Assembly: GCF_036226365.1 (NCBI RefSeq)
Contig: NZ_CP108462.1
Span: forward strand, 4,072,501-4,136,500
From: Streptomyces sp. NBC_01262
GTDB lineage: Bacteria; Actinomycetota; Actinomycetes; Streptomycetales; Streptomycetaceae
Direction: 5' to 3'
DNA length: 64,000 nucleotides
This document shows positions 51,673 to 60,821 of the stretch, piece after piece. The notes beneath the pieces were generated by a model. It had not been told where the DNA came from. It was given only the letters and a program-made list of their open reading frames with translations, and searched no databases. Numbering within the stretch: position 1 is the first letter of the stretch; the number at the start of each line of letters is the position of its first letter. The translations under genes and the position numbers were made by a program.

Positions 51673-53334
51673 TCAGCCGCCGAGCAGCAACCGCACCCGG
51701 TCCGCGCCCACGGCGAGGAGCAGCGTGGGCAGCCGCGGCCCGGTGTCGCGGCCGACCAGCAGCTTGTACAGCAGCGCGAAGAACGACCGCTGAGCCACCT
51801 TCAGCTCGGGCGTCGGCTTGGCGTCGGGCGCGAGACCGGCCTGGAGCTTGGGCACGGCGTAGACGAGCGTCGTGAGCCCGTCCAGCGACCAGTGCTCGTC
51901 GAGGCCGTCGACCAGCAGCTTCAGGGCCTGCAGATCACTGTCCGACAGCTCCGCGAGCGTCTCCCGGTCCGGCTCGGTGCGCACCTGCGTACGCGCCTCC
52001 GGCTCGACATGCGTGTTGACCCAGTTCACCGCGCAGTCCAGCCGCGGCCTGGCCTCCTCCAGCGAACCGAGGGGCTGCTCGGGGTCGAAGTCGCGCAGGA
52101 TGCGCAGCGTCTGCTCCTCGTCGCCCGTCGTGATGTCGACGACGGAGGCGAGGGTACGGAAAGGCAGCTTGCGCGGGGTGGTCGGCAGCACGCCGGACGC
52201 GGTCTGCGCAGCACGCGAATGGACGGCGACATCCACCGCGGCGGCGTCGCCCGAGGCGATCTTGCGCTCCAGGGCGTCCCACTCGTCGTAGGTCCGGGAG
52301 ATCTCGTCCCCGAAGGAGATGTTGAACGCCTGGTTGGGCCGCCTGCGCGCGTACAGCCAGCGCAGCAGCTGCGGCTCCATGATCTGCAGGGCGTCGGCCG
52401 CGACCGGCACGCCGCCCTTGGAGCTGCTCATCTTGGCCATGCCGCTGATGCCGACGAAGGCGTACATGGGGCCGATGGGCGGCTGGCCGCCGAAGATCTC
52501 CTTCACGAGCTGGCTGCCGACGGTGAAGCTGGAGCCGGGCGAGGAGTGGTCGACGCCGGACGGCTCGAAGTCCACGCCCTTGAAGGCCCAGCGCATCGGC
52601 CAGTCGACCTTCCAGACCAGCTTGCCGTGGTTGAACTCGTTCAGGAACACGGTCTCGGAATGGCCGCATGCGCATGCGTACGTCAGCTCGGTGGTCTCGT
52701 CGTCGTACGAGGTCACCGTGGTCAGGTCGCGGTCGCAGGCCGAGCAGTACGGCTTGTACGGGAAGTACTCGGCGGCTTCGGCGGCCGGCGCCGCGTCCTC
52801 GTCGTCCTGCTCGGTCTCGGGCTTCTTCTTGGTGCGGTAGCGGCCCAGCACCTCGTCGATGCGACGCCGCTCGCGCATGGCGTGCAGGACCTGCTCGCGG
52901 TAGGTGCCCGAGGTGTACTCATCCGTCTGGCTGATCTCGGTGACCTCGACACCCAGCACGCGCAGGGCGGCCCGGAAGGGCGCCTTGAAGTGGTCGGACC
53001 AGGTCGCGTACTCGCTGCCCTCGGGCGCGGGGACAGAGGTCAGCGGCTTGCCGATGTGCTCGGCGAAGGACGGGTCGTAACCGGCCGGAACCTTGCGGTA
53101 GCGGTCGAAGTCATCCCAGGACAGGATGTGCTCGCAGTCGACACCCCGGCGCTTGATCTCGTCCGCCACCAAGTGCGGGACCATGATCTCGCGCAGGTTG
53201 CCGAGGTGGATCGGCCCGGAGGGGCTGATGCCGGAAGCGACGATGACCTTTTTGCCCGGAGCCCGCCGCTCGGCTTCCTCGATGACGTCGTCCGCGAAGC
53301 GGGCGACCCAGTCGGCCTCGGTGCTCTGAGCCAC
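51673..53334 (-). CDS. lysS: lysyl-tRNA synthetase, class I
   Basis: The product has 553 residues. The HIGH-type motif is PSGPIHLGN and the KMSKS-type motif is MSSSKG. Zinc-like cysteines occur in YCSACDRD and YACACGHS. This is the archaeal-type class I enzyme found in many actinobacteria. It charges tRNA-Lys. GTG 53334 follows GGAAG. Confidence 0.94.
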   Translation of the reverse strand: MAQSTEADWVARFADDVIEEAERRAPGKKVIVASGISPSGPIHLGNLREIMVPHLVADEIKRRGVDCEHILSWDDFDRYRKVPAGYDPSFAEHIGKPLTSVPAPEGSEYATWSDHFKAPFRAALRVLGVEVTEISQTDEYTSGTYREQVLHAMRERRRIDEVLGRYRTKKKPETEQDDEDAAPAAEAAEYFPYKPYCSACDRDLTTVTSYDDETTELTYACACGHSETVFLNEFNHGKLVWKVDWPMRWAFKGVDFEPSGVDHSSPGSSFTVGSQLVKEIFGGQPPIGPMYAFVGISGMAKMSSSKGGVPVAADALQIMEPQLLRWLYARRRPNQAFNISFGDEISRTYDEWDALERKIASGDAAAVDVAVHSRAAQTASGVLPTTPRKLPFRTLASVVDITTGDEEQTLRILRDFDPEQPLGSLEEARPRLDCAVNWVNTHVEPEARTQVRTEPDRETLAELSDSDLQALKLLVDGLDEHWSLDGLTTLVYAVPKLQAGLAPDAKPTPELKVAQRSFFALLYKLLVGRDTGPRLPTLLLAVGADRVRLLLGG

Positions 53335-53462
53335 GGTCTGGACTTCCTTCCGGCAAAAAACCAATGGGGACCTGCCCGCCAATTGTCCCAGAGAATATTG
53401 GGTGGTACCCGCGTGGGATACTGAGAATCGATCTCAGCCCTCTCACGAACGGCATGCATCCC

Positions 53463-55205
53463 ATGGCCTCGGTCCCTTCGCTTTCCGCCTCGATCCAGCA
53501 GCGCATCGCCGACGCCCTCGGCGCCGACCCGCTGCTGCGACGCAGCGACCGGGCCGACTTCCAGGCCAACGGAGTGCTCGGCCTCGCCAAGCGGAACAAG
53601 GCCAACCCGCGCGAGGTGGCCCAGCAGGTCGTCGAGAGCCTCCCCGTGGGCGAGGACGACGACCTGATCGAGAGCGTGGAGGTCTCCGGCCCCGGCTTCC
53701 TCAACATCACCGTCGCCGACGCCGCCATCACCCGGACGCTGGCCGCCCGCGCCGCCGACGGCGACCGGCTCGGCGTGCCCGCCAAGGCCGAGCCCGGCAT
53801 CACGGTCATCGACTACGCCCAGCCGAACGTGGCCAAGGAAATGCACGTCGGCCACCTGCGTTCCTCGGTGATCGGCGACGCCATCGCCAAGATCCTCGAA
53901 TTCGACGGCGAGACCGTGATCCGGCGGCACCACATCGGCGACTGGGGCACCCAGTTCGGCATGCTCGTCCAGTACCTGATCGAGCACCCGCACGAGCTGG
54001 ACCACGACGCCGACGAGTCCGGCGAGAAGTCGATGTCCCGGCTCGACCGCGTCTACAAGGCCTCGCGCAAGCTCTTCGACGCCGACGAGGACTTCAAGAC
54101 CCGCAGCCGCACCCGGGTGGTCGACCTCCAGGCCGGCGACCCCGAGACGCTCGCGATCTGGCAGCGGTTCGTCGACGAGTCAAAGATCTACTTCAACTCG
54201 GTCTACAGCAAGCTGGACATCGCCATCGCCGACGAGGACATCGTCGGCGAGTCCGGCTACAACGACATGCTCGTCGAGACCTGCGAGCTCCTGGAGAAGT
54301 CCGGCGTCGCCGTGCGCTCCAACGGCGCGCTCTGCGTCTTCTTCGATGACATCAAGGGCAAGGACGGCGAGCCAGTCCCGCTCATCGTCCAGAAGGCCGA
54401 CGGCGGCTTCGGCTACGCCGCCACCGACCTGTCCGCGATCCGCGACAGGACAGCCAAGCTGGGCGCCGACACCCTGCTCTACGTGGTCGACGTCCGGCAG
54501 TCGCTGCACTTCAAGATGGTCTTCGCGACCGCCCGCCGGGCCGGCTGGCTGACCGACGACGTCAAGGCCATCCACCTGCCCTTCGGCACGGTGCTGGGCA
54601 AGGACGGCAAGCCGCTCAAGACCCGTGAGGGCGTCTCCACCAAGCTGGAGGACCTGCTCGACGAGGCCGTGCAGCGGGCAGCGGCCGTCATCCGGGAGAA
54701 GAACCAGGACCTGTCGGAGGCCGAGGTCGCCGAGCGCGCCATCGAGGTGGGCATCGGCGCGATCAAGTACGCCGACCTGTCCACCTCCCTCGGCCGCGAC
54801 TACCTCTTCGACCTCGACCGCATGGTCTCCCTCACCGGCGACACCAGCGTCTACCTCCAGTACGCGTACGCCCGTATCCAGTCCATCCTGCGCAAGGCGG
54901 GCGACGCCAAGCCCCTGGCCCACCCCGACCTCCCGCTGGCCCCCGCCGAGCGGGCCCTCGGCCTGCTCCTCGACGAGTTCGGCGCCACGCTGGCCTCCGT
55001 CTCCGACACGTACGAGCCCCACAAGCTGGCCTCGTACCTCTACTCGGTGGCGTCGGCCTTCGCGACCTTCTACGAGCAGTGCCCGGTCCTGAAGGCCGAG
55101 ACCCCGGAGACGGTCGAGAACCGGCTCTTCCTGGCCGACCTGACCGCCCGCACGCTGCACCAGGGCATGGCCCTGCTCGGCATCCGCACCCCCGGGCAGC
55201 TGTAA
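53463..55205 (+). CDS. argS: arginyl-tRNA synthetase
   Basis: The product has 580 residues. The N-terminal Add-1 domain is followed by PNVAKEMHVGHLRSSVIGDA, then KTREG at the KMSKS position and a C-terminal DALR anticodon-binding domain. It charges tRNA-Arg. ATG 53463 was chosen because the sequence starts MASVPSLSASIQQRI there; ATG 53454 is in frame. It is divergent from lysS with a 128-bp gap. Confidence 0.96.
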   Translation: MASVPSLSASIQQRIADALGADPLLRRSDRADFQANGVLGLAKRNKANPREVAQQVVESLPVGEDDDLIESVEVSGPGFLNITVADAAITRTLAARAADGDRLGVPAKAEPGITVIDYAQPNVAKEMHVGHLRSSVIGDAIAKILEFDGETVIRRHHIGDWGTQFGMLVQYLIEHPHELDHDADESGEKSMSRLDRVYKASRKLFDADEDFKTRSRTRVVDLQAGDPETLAIWQRFVDESKIYFNSVYSKLDIAIADEDIVGESGYNDMLVETCELLEKSGVAVRSNGALCVFFDDIKGKDGEPVPLIVQKADGGFGYAATDLSAIRDRTAKLGADTLLYVVDVRQSLHFKMVFATARRAGWLTDDVKAIHLPFGTVLGKDGKPLKTREGVSTKLEDLLDEAVQRAAAVIREKNQDLSEAEVAERAIEVGIGAIKYADLSTSLGRDYLFDLDRMVSLTGDTSVYLQYAYARIQSILRKAGDAKPLAHPDLPLAPAERALGLLLDEFGATLASVSDTYEPHKLASYLYSVASAFATFYEQCPVLKAETPETVENRLFLADLTARTLHQGMALLGIRTPGQL

Positions 55206-55232
55206 ACCCCCGCACCTCCCGTCGCGTTGTCA

Positions 55233-55256
55233 GTGGCCGGCTCTAGAGTCGGCCAC
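55233..55256. promoter_or_regulatory. 24-bp palindrome abutting a start codon
   Basis: GTGGCCGG-CTCTAGAG-TCGGCCAC, with 11 of 12 pairs matching and one G-T. Its last base is next to the ATG at 55257, where a ribosome-binding site would be expected and none is visible. It could be the argS terminator, an operator, or a hairpin controlling initiation. Confidence 0.6.
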
Positions 55257-56027
55257 ATGGCGATGCTTCCCAACCCACTCCCCAAGCTGGCCGACGACCC
55301 GACCGGCAGCTCCCTCGGCCTCCAACTGCCGCCGGGCACGGTTCTCGACGCCGAGGGCCACCCCGCGCTGCTCTGGTACGCCGACGAGCCCGCCGCCCCC
55401 GGCGTGTGGACGTCCCTGCTGCCCGCCCGCCGGGCGGCGGGGCTCCACCCGGTGCTGCTCGACGTCGAGGAACAGGCACCGGAGGACTGGGATCTCGACC
55501 CGGGCATGATGTCGTACCCCGGTGACCACGACCCGGAGGAAGTCCTCGCCGAGCTCTGGGAGTCGGAGGAGGATGAGGAATCCTGGCCCGGCCTCGCCCC
55601 GGCCCAGGAGACGTCGGCGGACCCCGACGACCGAGCCGCCGAGGTCGCCTCCTCCTTCATCGAGGAGAAGTGGTCCAAGGACTTCCGCGCCGCCCTGGTC
55701 CCCGCCCGCCGCAGCGCCGACATACCGGCCGCCATCGGCTGGACCGGCCCCGTCAACTACGAACCCGACGTCGCCGCTCTCTGCTCCGTCCTCCGCTCCT
55801 GGGAGGACCGCTTCGGCATACGCGTCGTGGCCCTCGCCTTCGACCAGCTCATCCTGTCCGTCGCCGCCCCGCCCAAGACCCTCGCCGAGGCCGAGGCCGT
55901 CGCCGCGGAGCACTTCGCCTTCTGCCCGGACAACATCAACCAGGGCAAGGACGACTACGACGACCTGAGCGCCTACGCCGAGCAGGAGATCCTCGGCAAG
56001 GACTTCTGGCGCTTCTGGTGGGACTGA
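55257..56027 (+). CDS. DUF4253 protein
   Basis: The product has 256 residues. The C-terminal DUF4253 signature is CPDNINQGKDDYDDLSAYAE followed by WRFWWD. The N-terminus is acidic with a Glu/Asp-rich linker. The role is unknown. No Shine-Dalgarno is seen before the ATG. It ends in a strong terminator. Confidence 0.85.
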   Translation: MAMLPNPLPKLADDPTGSSLGLQLPPGTVLDAEGHPALLWYADEPAAPGVWTSLLPARRAAGLHPVLLDVEEQAPEDWDLDPGMMSYPGDHDPEEVLAELWESEEDEESWPGLAPAQETSADPDDRAAEVASSFIEEKWSKDFRAALVPARRSADIPAAIGWTGPVNYEPDVAALCSVLRSWEDRFGIRVVALAFDQLILSVAAPPKTLAEAEAVAAEHFAFCPDNINQGKDDYDDLSAYAEQEILGKDFWRFWWD

Positions 56028-56056
56028 CCCGTACGGAAAAACCGTACGGGTTTGTT
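56028..56056 (+). terminator. rho-independent terminator after the DUF4253 gene
   Basis: A perfect 9-bp stem (CCCGTACGG/CCGTACGGG) with AAAAA loop, followed by TTTGTT, starts right after the stop codon. Confidence 0.9.
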
Positions 56057-56094
56057 CGAGGTCAGGTACGGGCAGGGCTGGGGACTTGACCCTC

Positions 56095-56919
56095 ATGCGC
56101 CCTTCGCAGAAACAGAAGAAGCAGGCCTCTCCCCTGCGGCTCGTCGGCTCCCAACTGGCCCTGTTCCGGCGGGTCGCCGGGCTGACGCAGCGCGAACTGG
56201 CGGAGCAGCTGTGCGTGTCCGAGGAGTGGATCGGCTCCATCGAGCAGGGCAGGCGGCCCCTGAAGCCCGATCTGGCCGAGCAGTTGGACGCGCTGCTGGA
56301 CACCAAGGGCGTCCTGGTGGTGGCGGCGGAGAACCTGCCGGAGCAGGAGAAGTTCCCGGTCTGGGCCGAGGAGTACATGGACATCGAGCAGCGGGCACTC
56401 GCCCTGTCCTGGTACGACACCCTGGTCGTCCCCGGCCTGCTCCAGACCGAGAACTACGCCCGCGCGGTCTTCCGCAGCCGCGTGCCCGCCCTCGGTGAGG
56501 ACGAGATCGAGCAGCAGGTGGCCTCCCGCGTCGAACGCCAGGAGATCCTGCACCGCAAAGCCCCGCCCACTACCAGCTTCGTGATCTCCCAGGCGATCCT
56601 GATGGACCGCCTCGGCGGCCGGGAAGTGTACGCCGAACAGCTCCGCCACCTGCGCGAATCGGCCGAACTACCGGGCCTGACGCTCCAGATCATGCCGTTC
56701 GGCCGCGAGACCCACGCCGGGCTCGCCGGTCCGTTCACCCTGCTGGAGACCCCCGAGCACACGCGCTACGCCTACACCGAGACCAACCGTGGCAGCCATC
56801 TCATCTCCGACGGAAATCAGGTCAGCAGCCTGGGCCTCAAATATGCGATGCTGCGATCACAGGCACTCAACCCCGAGGACACCAGAGGCCTGTTGGACCG
56901 GCTGCTAGGAGAGCAATGA
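56095..56919 (+). CDS. XRE-family regulator with DUF5753 domain
   Basis: The product has 274 residues. The HTH is FRRVAGLTQRELAEQLCVSE. The DUF5753 domain has WYDTLVVPGLLQTENYARAV and ISQAILMDRLGG. Actinobacteria carry many such regulators, each paired with a DUF397 gene. ATG 56095 was chosen; TTG 56086 is possible. It overlaps the DUF397 gene by ATGA. Confidence 0.92.
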   Translation: MRPSQKQKKQASPLRLVGSQLALFRRVAGLTQRELAEQLCVSEEWIGSIEQGRRPLKPDLAEQLDALLDTKGVLVVAAENLPEQEKFPVWAEEYMDIEQRALALSWYDTLVVPGLLQTENYARAVFRSRVPALGEDEIEQQVASRVERQEILHRKAPPTTSFVISQAILMDRLGGREVYAEQLRHLRESAELPGLTLQIMPFGRETHAGLAGPFTLLETPEHTRYAYTETNRGSHLISDGNQVSSLGLKYAMLRSQALNPEDTRGLLDRLLGEQ

Positions 56920-57167
56920 ACACCCCACTGGAGTGGTTCAAGTCCAGCTACAGCGGCAGCGACGGCGGCCAGTGCCTCGAAGTCGCCTACGTCTGGCGCA
57001 AGTCCAGCTACAGCAGTGACGAAGGTGGGCAGTGCCTCGAAGTCGCCACCTGCCCCACCGCCGTCCACGTCCGTGACTCCAAGGACCCCGCCGCCGGCTC
57101 GCTCACCCTCACCCCCGCCGCCTGGGCGGCGTTCGCCGCATACGCGGCGGCGCGGCCTCAGAGCTGA
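56916..57167 (+). CDS. DUF397 protein with duplicated N-terminal motif
   Basis: The product has 83 residues. The DUF397 signature appears twice in tandem: WFKSSYSGSDGGQCLEVA and WRKSSYSSDEGGQCLEVA. A single copy is usual. The C-terminus is VRDSKDPAAGSLTLTPAAW. It is the partner of the XRE regulator, probably a toxin-antitoxin-like or signalling pair. It overlaps the convergent hemB end by 10 bp. Confidence 0.9.
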   Translation: MNTPLEWFKSSYSGSDGGQCLEVAYVWRKSSYSSDEGGQCLEVATCPTAVHVRDSKDPAAGSLTLTPAAWAAFAAYAAARPQS

Positions 57168-58150
57168 CGCGCGACCTCCGTCGCCCAGTACGTGAGGATC
57201 ATGTTCGCGCCCGCCCGGCGGATGCCGGTCAGGGTCTCCATGATCGCCCGGTCCCGGTCGATCCAGCCCTTCTCGGCGGCGGCCTCGATCATCGCGTACT
57301 CGCCGCTGATCTGGTACGCCGCCACCGGGACGTCCACGGACTGGGCGACCTTGTAGAGCACGTCCAGGTACGGCATAGCGGGCTTGACCATGACCATGTC
57401 CGCGCCCTCGGCCAGGTCCAGGGCCAGCTCGCGCATCGACTCCCGGAAGTTCGCCGGGTCCTGCTGATACGTCTTGCGGTCGCCCTTCAACGACGAGCCC
57501 ACAGCCTCGCGGAAGGGCCCGTAGAACGCGGAGGCGTACTTCGCGGTGTACGCGAGGATCGAGACGTCCTGGTGCCCGGCCTCGTCGAGGGCGCGGCGGA
57601 CCACGCCGACCTGGCCGTCCATCATGCCGCTGGGACCGACCACGTGGACGCCGGCGTCGGCCTGGGCGCGGGCCATCTCCTCGTAGCGGGCGAGCGTGGC
57701 GTCGTTGTCGACGCGGCCTTCGGCGTCCAGGACGCCGCAGTGGCCGTGGTCGGTGTGCTCGTCGAGGCAGAGGTCGGACATGACGACGATCGAGTCACCG
57801 ACCTCGCTGATCACGTCGCGGATGGCGACCTGAAGGATGCCGTCCGGGTCCGTCCCGGGCGATCCCACCGCGTCCTTCTTCTCGTCCTCCGGCACGCCGA
57901 AGAGCATGATGCCGCCGACGCCCGCCTCGGCCGCCTCGGCGGCGGCCTTCCGCAGGGTGTCGCGGCTGTGCTGGACGACGCCCGGCATGGAGGAGATCGG
58001 CACGGGCTCGCTGACGCCCTCCCGTACGAACACGGGGAGGATCAGCTCGGCCGGGTGCAGGCGCGTCTCCGCGACCAGGCGCCGCATGGCGGGGCTCGTA
58101 CGGAGGCGGCGGGGCCGCGTACCCGGGAAATCACCGTAGGGGCTGCTCAT
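57158..58150 (-). CDS. hemB: delta-aminolevulinic acid dehydratase (porphobilinogen synthase)
   Basis: The product has 330 residues. Schiff-base lysines are in YTAKYASAFYGPFR and MVMVKPAMPYLD. The metal segment is SDLCLDEHTDHGHCG. It condenses two 5-aminolevulinates. ATG 58150 starts MSSPYGDFPGTRPRR, as in relatives. It lies 77 bp downstream of hemD. Confidence 0.96.
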   Translation of the reverse strand: MSSPYGDFPGTRPRRLRTSPAMRRLVAETRLHPAELILPVFVREGVSEPVPISSMPGVVQHSRDTLRKAAAEAAEAGVGGIMLFGVPEDEKKDAVGSPGTDPDGILQVAIRDVISEVGDSIVVMSDLCLDEHTDHGHCGVLDAEGRVDNDATLARYEEMARAQADAGVHVVGPSGMMDGQVGVVRRALDEAGHQDVSILAYTAKYASAFYGPFREAVGSSLKGDRKTYQQDPANFRESMRELALDLAEGADMVMVKPAMPYLDVLYKVAQSVDVPVAAYQISGEYAMIEAAAEKGWIDRDRAIMETLTGIRRAGANMILTYWATEVARQL

Positions 58151-58227
58151 CCCACCACGGTACGCCCGTGCCACGGGTGCCTTTCCCGACTCGGCGTCGG
58201 CCCCGCCCGCCCGCACCCCGCTGACCG

Positions 58228-59865
58228 TCAGGCCAGCGGTACGCGCGCTCTGCGTCTCGACCCGGGACGGCGCTCGCTCGGCCGGGTGACGGCGTCACCG
58301 GAGGCCGCGGCCGCCTCGCGGCGCTTGGTGCCGAAGTCGGCCAGCGCCTGGGCGAGCGCGTGGACGGAGGGCTCGGGCGACATGACGTCGACCCGCAACC
58401 CGTGCTCCTCGGCCGTCTTGGCGGTGGCGGGCCCGATGCAGGCGATGATCGTCACGTTGTGCGGCTTGCCGGCGATGCCGACGAGGTTGCGCACCGTGCT
58501 GCTCGACGTGAACAGGACCGCGTCGAAGCCGCCGCCCTTGATGGCCTCGCGGGTGTCCGCCGGGGGCGGCGAGGCGCGTACGGTGCGGTAGGCCGTGACG
58601 TCGTCGACCTCCCAGCCGAGCTCGACGAGCCCGGCCACCAGCGTCTCGGTGGCGATGTCCGCCCTGGGGAGGAAGACCCGGTCGATGGGGTCGAAAACGG
58701 GGTCGTAGGGCGGCCAGTCCTCCAGCAGCCCGGCCGCGGACTGCTCGCCGCTCGGTACGAGGTCCGGCTTGACGCCGAACTCGACCAGCGACTGGGCCGT
58801 CGACTCGCCCACCGCCGCGACCTTTATCCCGGCGAAGGCGCGCGCGTCGAGCCCGTACTCCTCGAACTTCTCACGCACGGCCTTCACGGCGTTCACGCTG
58901 GTGAAGGCGATCCACTCGTAGCGGCCGGTGACCAGGCCCTTGACCGCCCGCTCCATCTGCTGGGGCGTGCGCGGCGGCTCGACGGCGATGGTCGGCACCT
59001 CGTGCGGAACGGCGCCGTAGGAGCGGAGCTGGTCGGACAGGAAGGCGGCCTGTTCCTTGGTCCTGGGGACGAGCACCTTCCACCCGAAGAGCGGCTTGGT
59101 CTCGAACCAGGACAGGTGCTCGCGCTGCTCCACGCTTCCCTCGCCGACCACGGCTATCGCCGCGATCGGGCCTTCGGGAGTCGGCAGGGCCTTTGTCGCC
59201 TTCAGCTCGGCGGCGATCGTCGAGAGCGTGGCGCACCAGGTCCGCTGCCGCGTCGTGGTGCCGGCGACGGTCACGGACAGCGGGGTGTCGGGCTTGCGCC
59301 CGGCGGAAACCAGCTCTGCGCATGCGGCGGCGACCGTCTGCAAGGTGGTGGAGACGACCAGGGTCGCGTCGCTCGCGCCGGCCTCGGTCCACGTACGCGT
59401 GCCTGCGCATGCGGCGTCAAGGAACCGTACGTCGCCGCTGAGCGGGACGCCCGCGTAGGCGGGCACACCGACGGCTGCCGCGACACCCGGGACGACCTCG
59501 AAGGGGATGCCTGCGCGTGCGCAGGCGAGCATCTCCCCCGCGGTGGCGCCGTCGAGGCCGGGGTCGCCCGTGACGGCACGGACGACCCGCTTGCCGGAGC
59601 GCGCGGAGGCCATGAAAAGCTGGGTGGCATCGGCGGACGAGCCCAACGCGCCTTCACCGGGCGTGGGTTCGGCCGTGTCGACGCCTGCTTTGGCGTGCGT
59701 GCGCACGACGTCCAGCACTTGCGAGTCGGCGATCAGCAGATCGGCGGCGGCGAGCGCTTCGACGGCCCTCAGGGTCAATAGCCCGGGGTCTCCGGGTCCG
59801 GCGCCGAGGAAGGTGACATGTCCGCAGACGGGGCTGTTGTTCGCTGCGGCGGCGATGGGGCTCAA
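58228..59865 (-). CDS. hemD: bifunctional uroporphyrinogen-III C-methyltransferase/synthase
   Basis: The product has 545 residues. An N-terminal CobA-type methyltransferase (FLGAGPGDPGLLTLRAVEAL) is fused to a HEM4 synthase (VLVPRTKEQAAFLSDQLRSY). It serves both haem and sirohaem/cobalamin. The likely start is a TTG at 59865, overlapping the hemC stop by 4 nt. The basic tail (RRPGSRRRARVPLA) is unusual. Confidence 0.92.
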   Translation of the reverse strand: MSPIAAAANNSPVCGHVTFLGAGPGDPGLLTLRAVEALAAADLLIADSQVLDVVRTHAKAGVDTAEPTPGEGALGSSADATQLFMASARSGKRVVRAVTGDPGLDGATAGEMLACARAGIPFEVVPGVAAAVGVPAYAGVPLSGDVRFLDAACAGTRTWTEAGASDATLVVSTTLQTVAAACAELVSAGRKPDTPLSVTVAGTTTRQRTWCATLSTIAAELKATKALPTPEGPIAAIAVVGEGSVEQREHLSWFETKPLFGWKVLVPRTKEQAAFLSDQLRSYGAVPHEVPTIAVEPPRTPQQMERAVKGLVTGRYEWIAFTSVNAVKAVREKFEEYGLDARAFAGIKVAAVGESTAQSLVEFGVKPDLVPSGEQSAAGLLEDWPPYDPVFDPIDRVFLPRADIATETLVAGLVELGWEVDDVTAYRTVRASPPPADTREAIKGGGFDAVLFTSSSTVRNLVGIAGKPHNVTIIACIGPATAKTAEEHGLRVDVMSPEPSVHALAQALADFGTKRREAAAASGDAVTRPSERRPGSRRRARVPLA

Positions 59866-60821
59866 AGTTCGCGCTCCCCCATAAGACCGGCCGCACCCTT
59901 GGCGAGCATCTCGGCGGCGAGTTCGCGGCCGAGGGCCGCTGCGTCCTCGCGAGAGGCAGGGGTGGAACCGGTGATGGACATCTGTACGAGCGAGGTGCCG
60001 TCGGTCGTGCCGACGACGCCGCGCAGGCGCAGCTCGGAAACCTGCCCGTCGGCCACAAGGTCGGCGAGCGCGCCCACAGGGGCGGAGCAGCCGGCCTCAA
60101 GGGCGGCGAGCAGAGCACGCTCGGCGGTCACGGCGACCCTGGTGAAGGGGTCGTCGAGCCCGGCGAGCGCGGAAGCCAGCTCTGCTGACTGCGCAGAGCA
60201 TTCGATGGCCAGCGCCCCTTGTCCGGGGGCCGGCAGTACGGCGTCGGCGGGGATCAGCTGGGTCGCCTCGGTGAGGCGGCCGAGCCGCCCCAGTCCGGCG
60301 GCGGCGAGGACGACGGCGTCCAGGTCGCCTGAGGCAACATATCCGATCCGGGTGTCGACGTTGCCACGGATAGGCACCGTCTCGATCGCGAGACCGAGCT
60401 GCCGCGCCCAGTGGTTCAGCTGTGCCATGCGGCGCGGCGAGCCGGTGCCGATCCTCGCGCCCTCGGGGAGGGCCTCGAAGGTCAGCCCGTCCCGCGCCAC
60501 CAGCGCGTCCCTGGGGTCCTCGCGGACCGGGACCGCGGCCAGCACCAGGTCTTCGGGGTCGGCGGTCGGCAGGTCTTTCAGCGAGTGGACCGCGAAGTCG
60601 ATCTCGCCGGCCAGCAGCGCGTCGCGCAGCGCCGACACGAAGACCCCGGTGCCGCCGATCTGCGCGAGGTGCTCGCGCGAGGTGTCGCCGTACGTGGTGA
60701 TCTCGACGAGCTCGACCTCTCGGCCGGTCAGGTCCCGGACCTGCCGGGCGATCTTGCCGGACTGCGCCATCGCCAGCGCGCTGCGCCGGGTACCCAGTTT
60801 CAGTGCGTTCGGGCTTCTCAT
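59862..60821 (-). CDS. hemC: porphobilinogen deaminase (hydroxymethylbilane synthase)
   Basis: The product has 319 residues. The dipyrromethane-cofactor cysteine is in LEAGCSAPVGAL. LGTRRSALAMAQSG is the N-terminal signature. It is translationally coupled to hemA (ATGA overlap). Confidence 0.96.
   Translation of the reverse strand: MRSPNALKLGTRRSALAMAQSGKIARQVRDLTGREVELVEITTYGDTSREHLAQIGGTGVFVSALRDALLAGEIDFAVHSLKDLPTADPEDLVLAAVPVREDPRDALVARDGLTFEALPEGARIGTGSPRRMAQLNHWARQLGLAIETVPIRGNVDTRIGYVASGDLDAVVLAAAGLGRLGRLTEATQLIPADAVLPAPGQGALAIECSAQSAELASALAGLDDPFTRVAVTAERALLAALEAGCSAPVGALADLVADGQVSELRLRGVVGTTDGTSLVQMSITGSTPASREDAAALGRELAAEMLAKGAAGLMGEREL

Noticed and set aside
53398..53412. GGGTGGTACCCGCG, similar to the T-box antiterminator sequence, between lysS and argS
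   Set aside because: It has an extra C compared with the consensus. There is no room in the 128-bp divergent gap for a specifier stem, and no specifier loop was seen.
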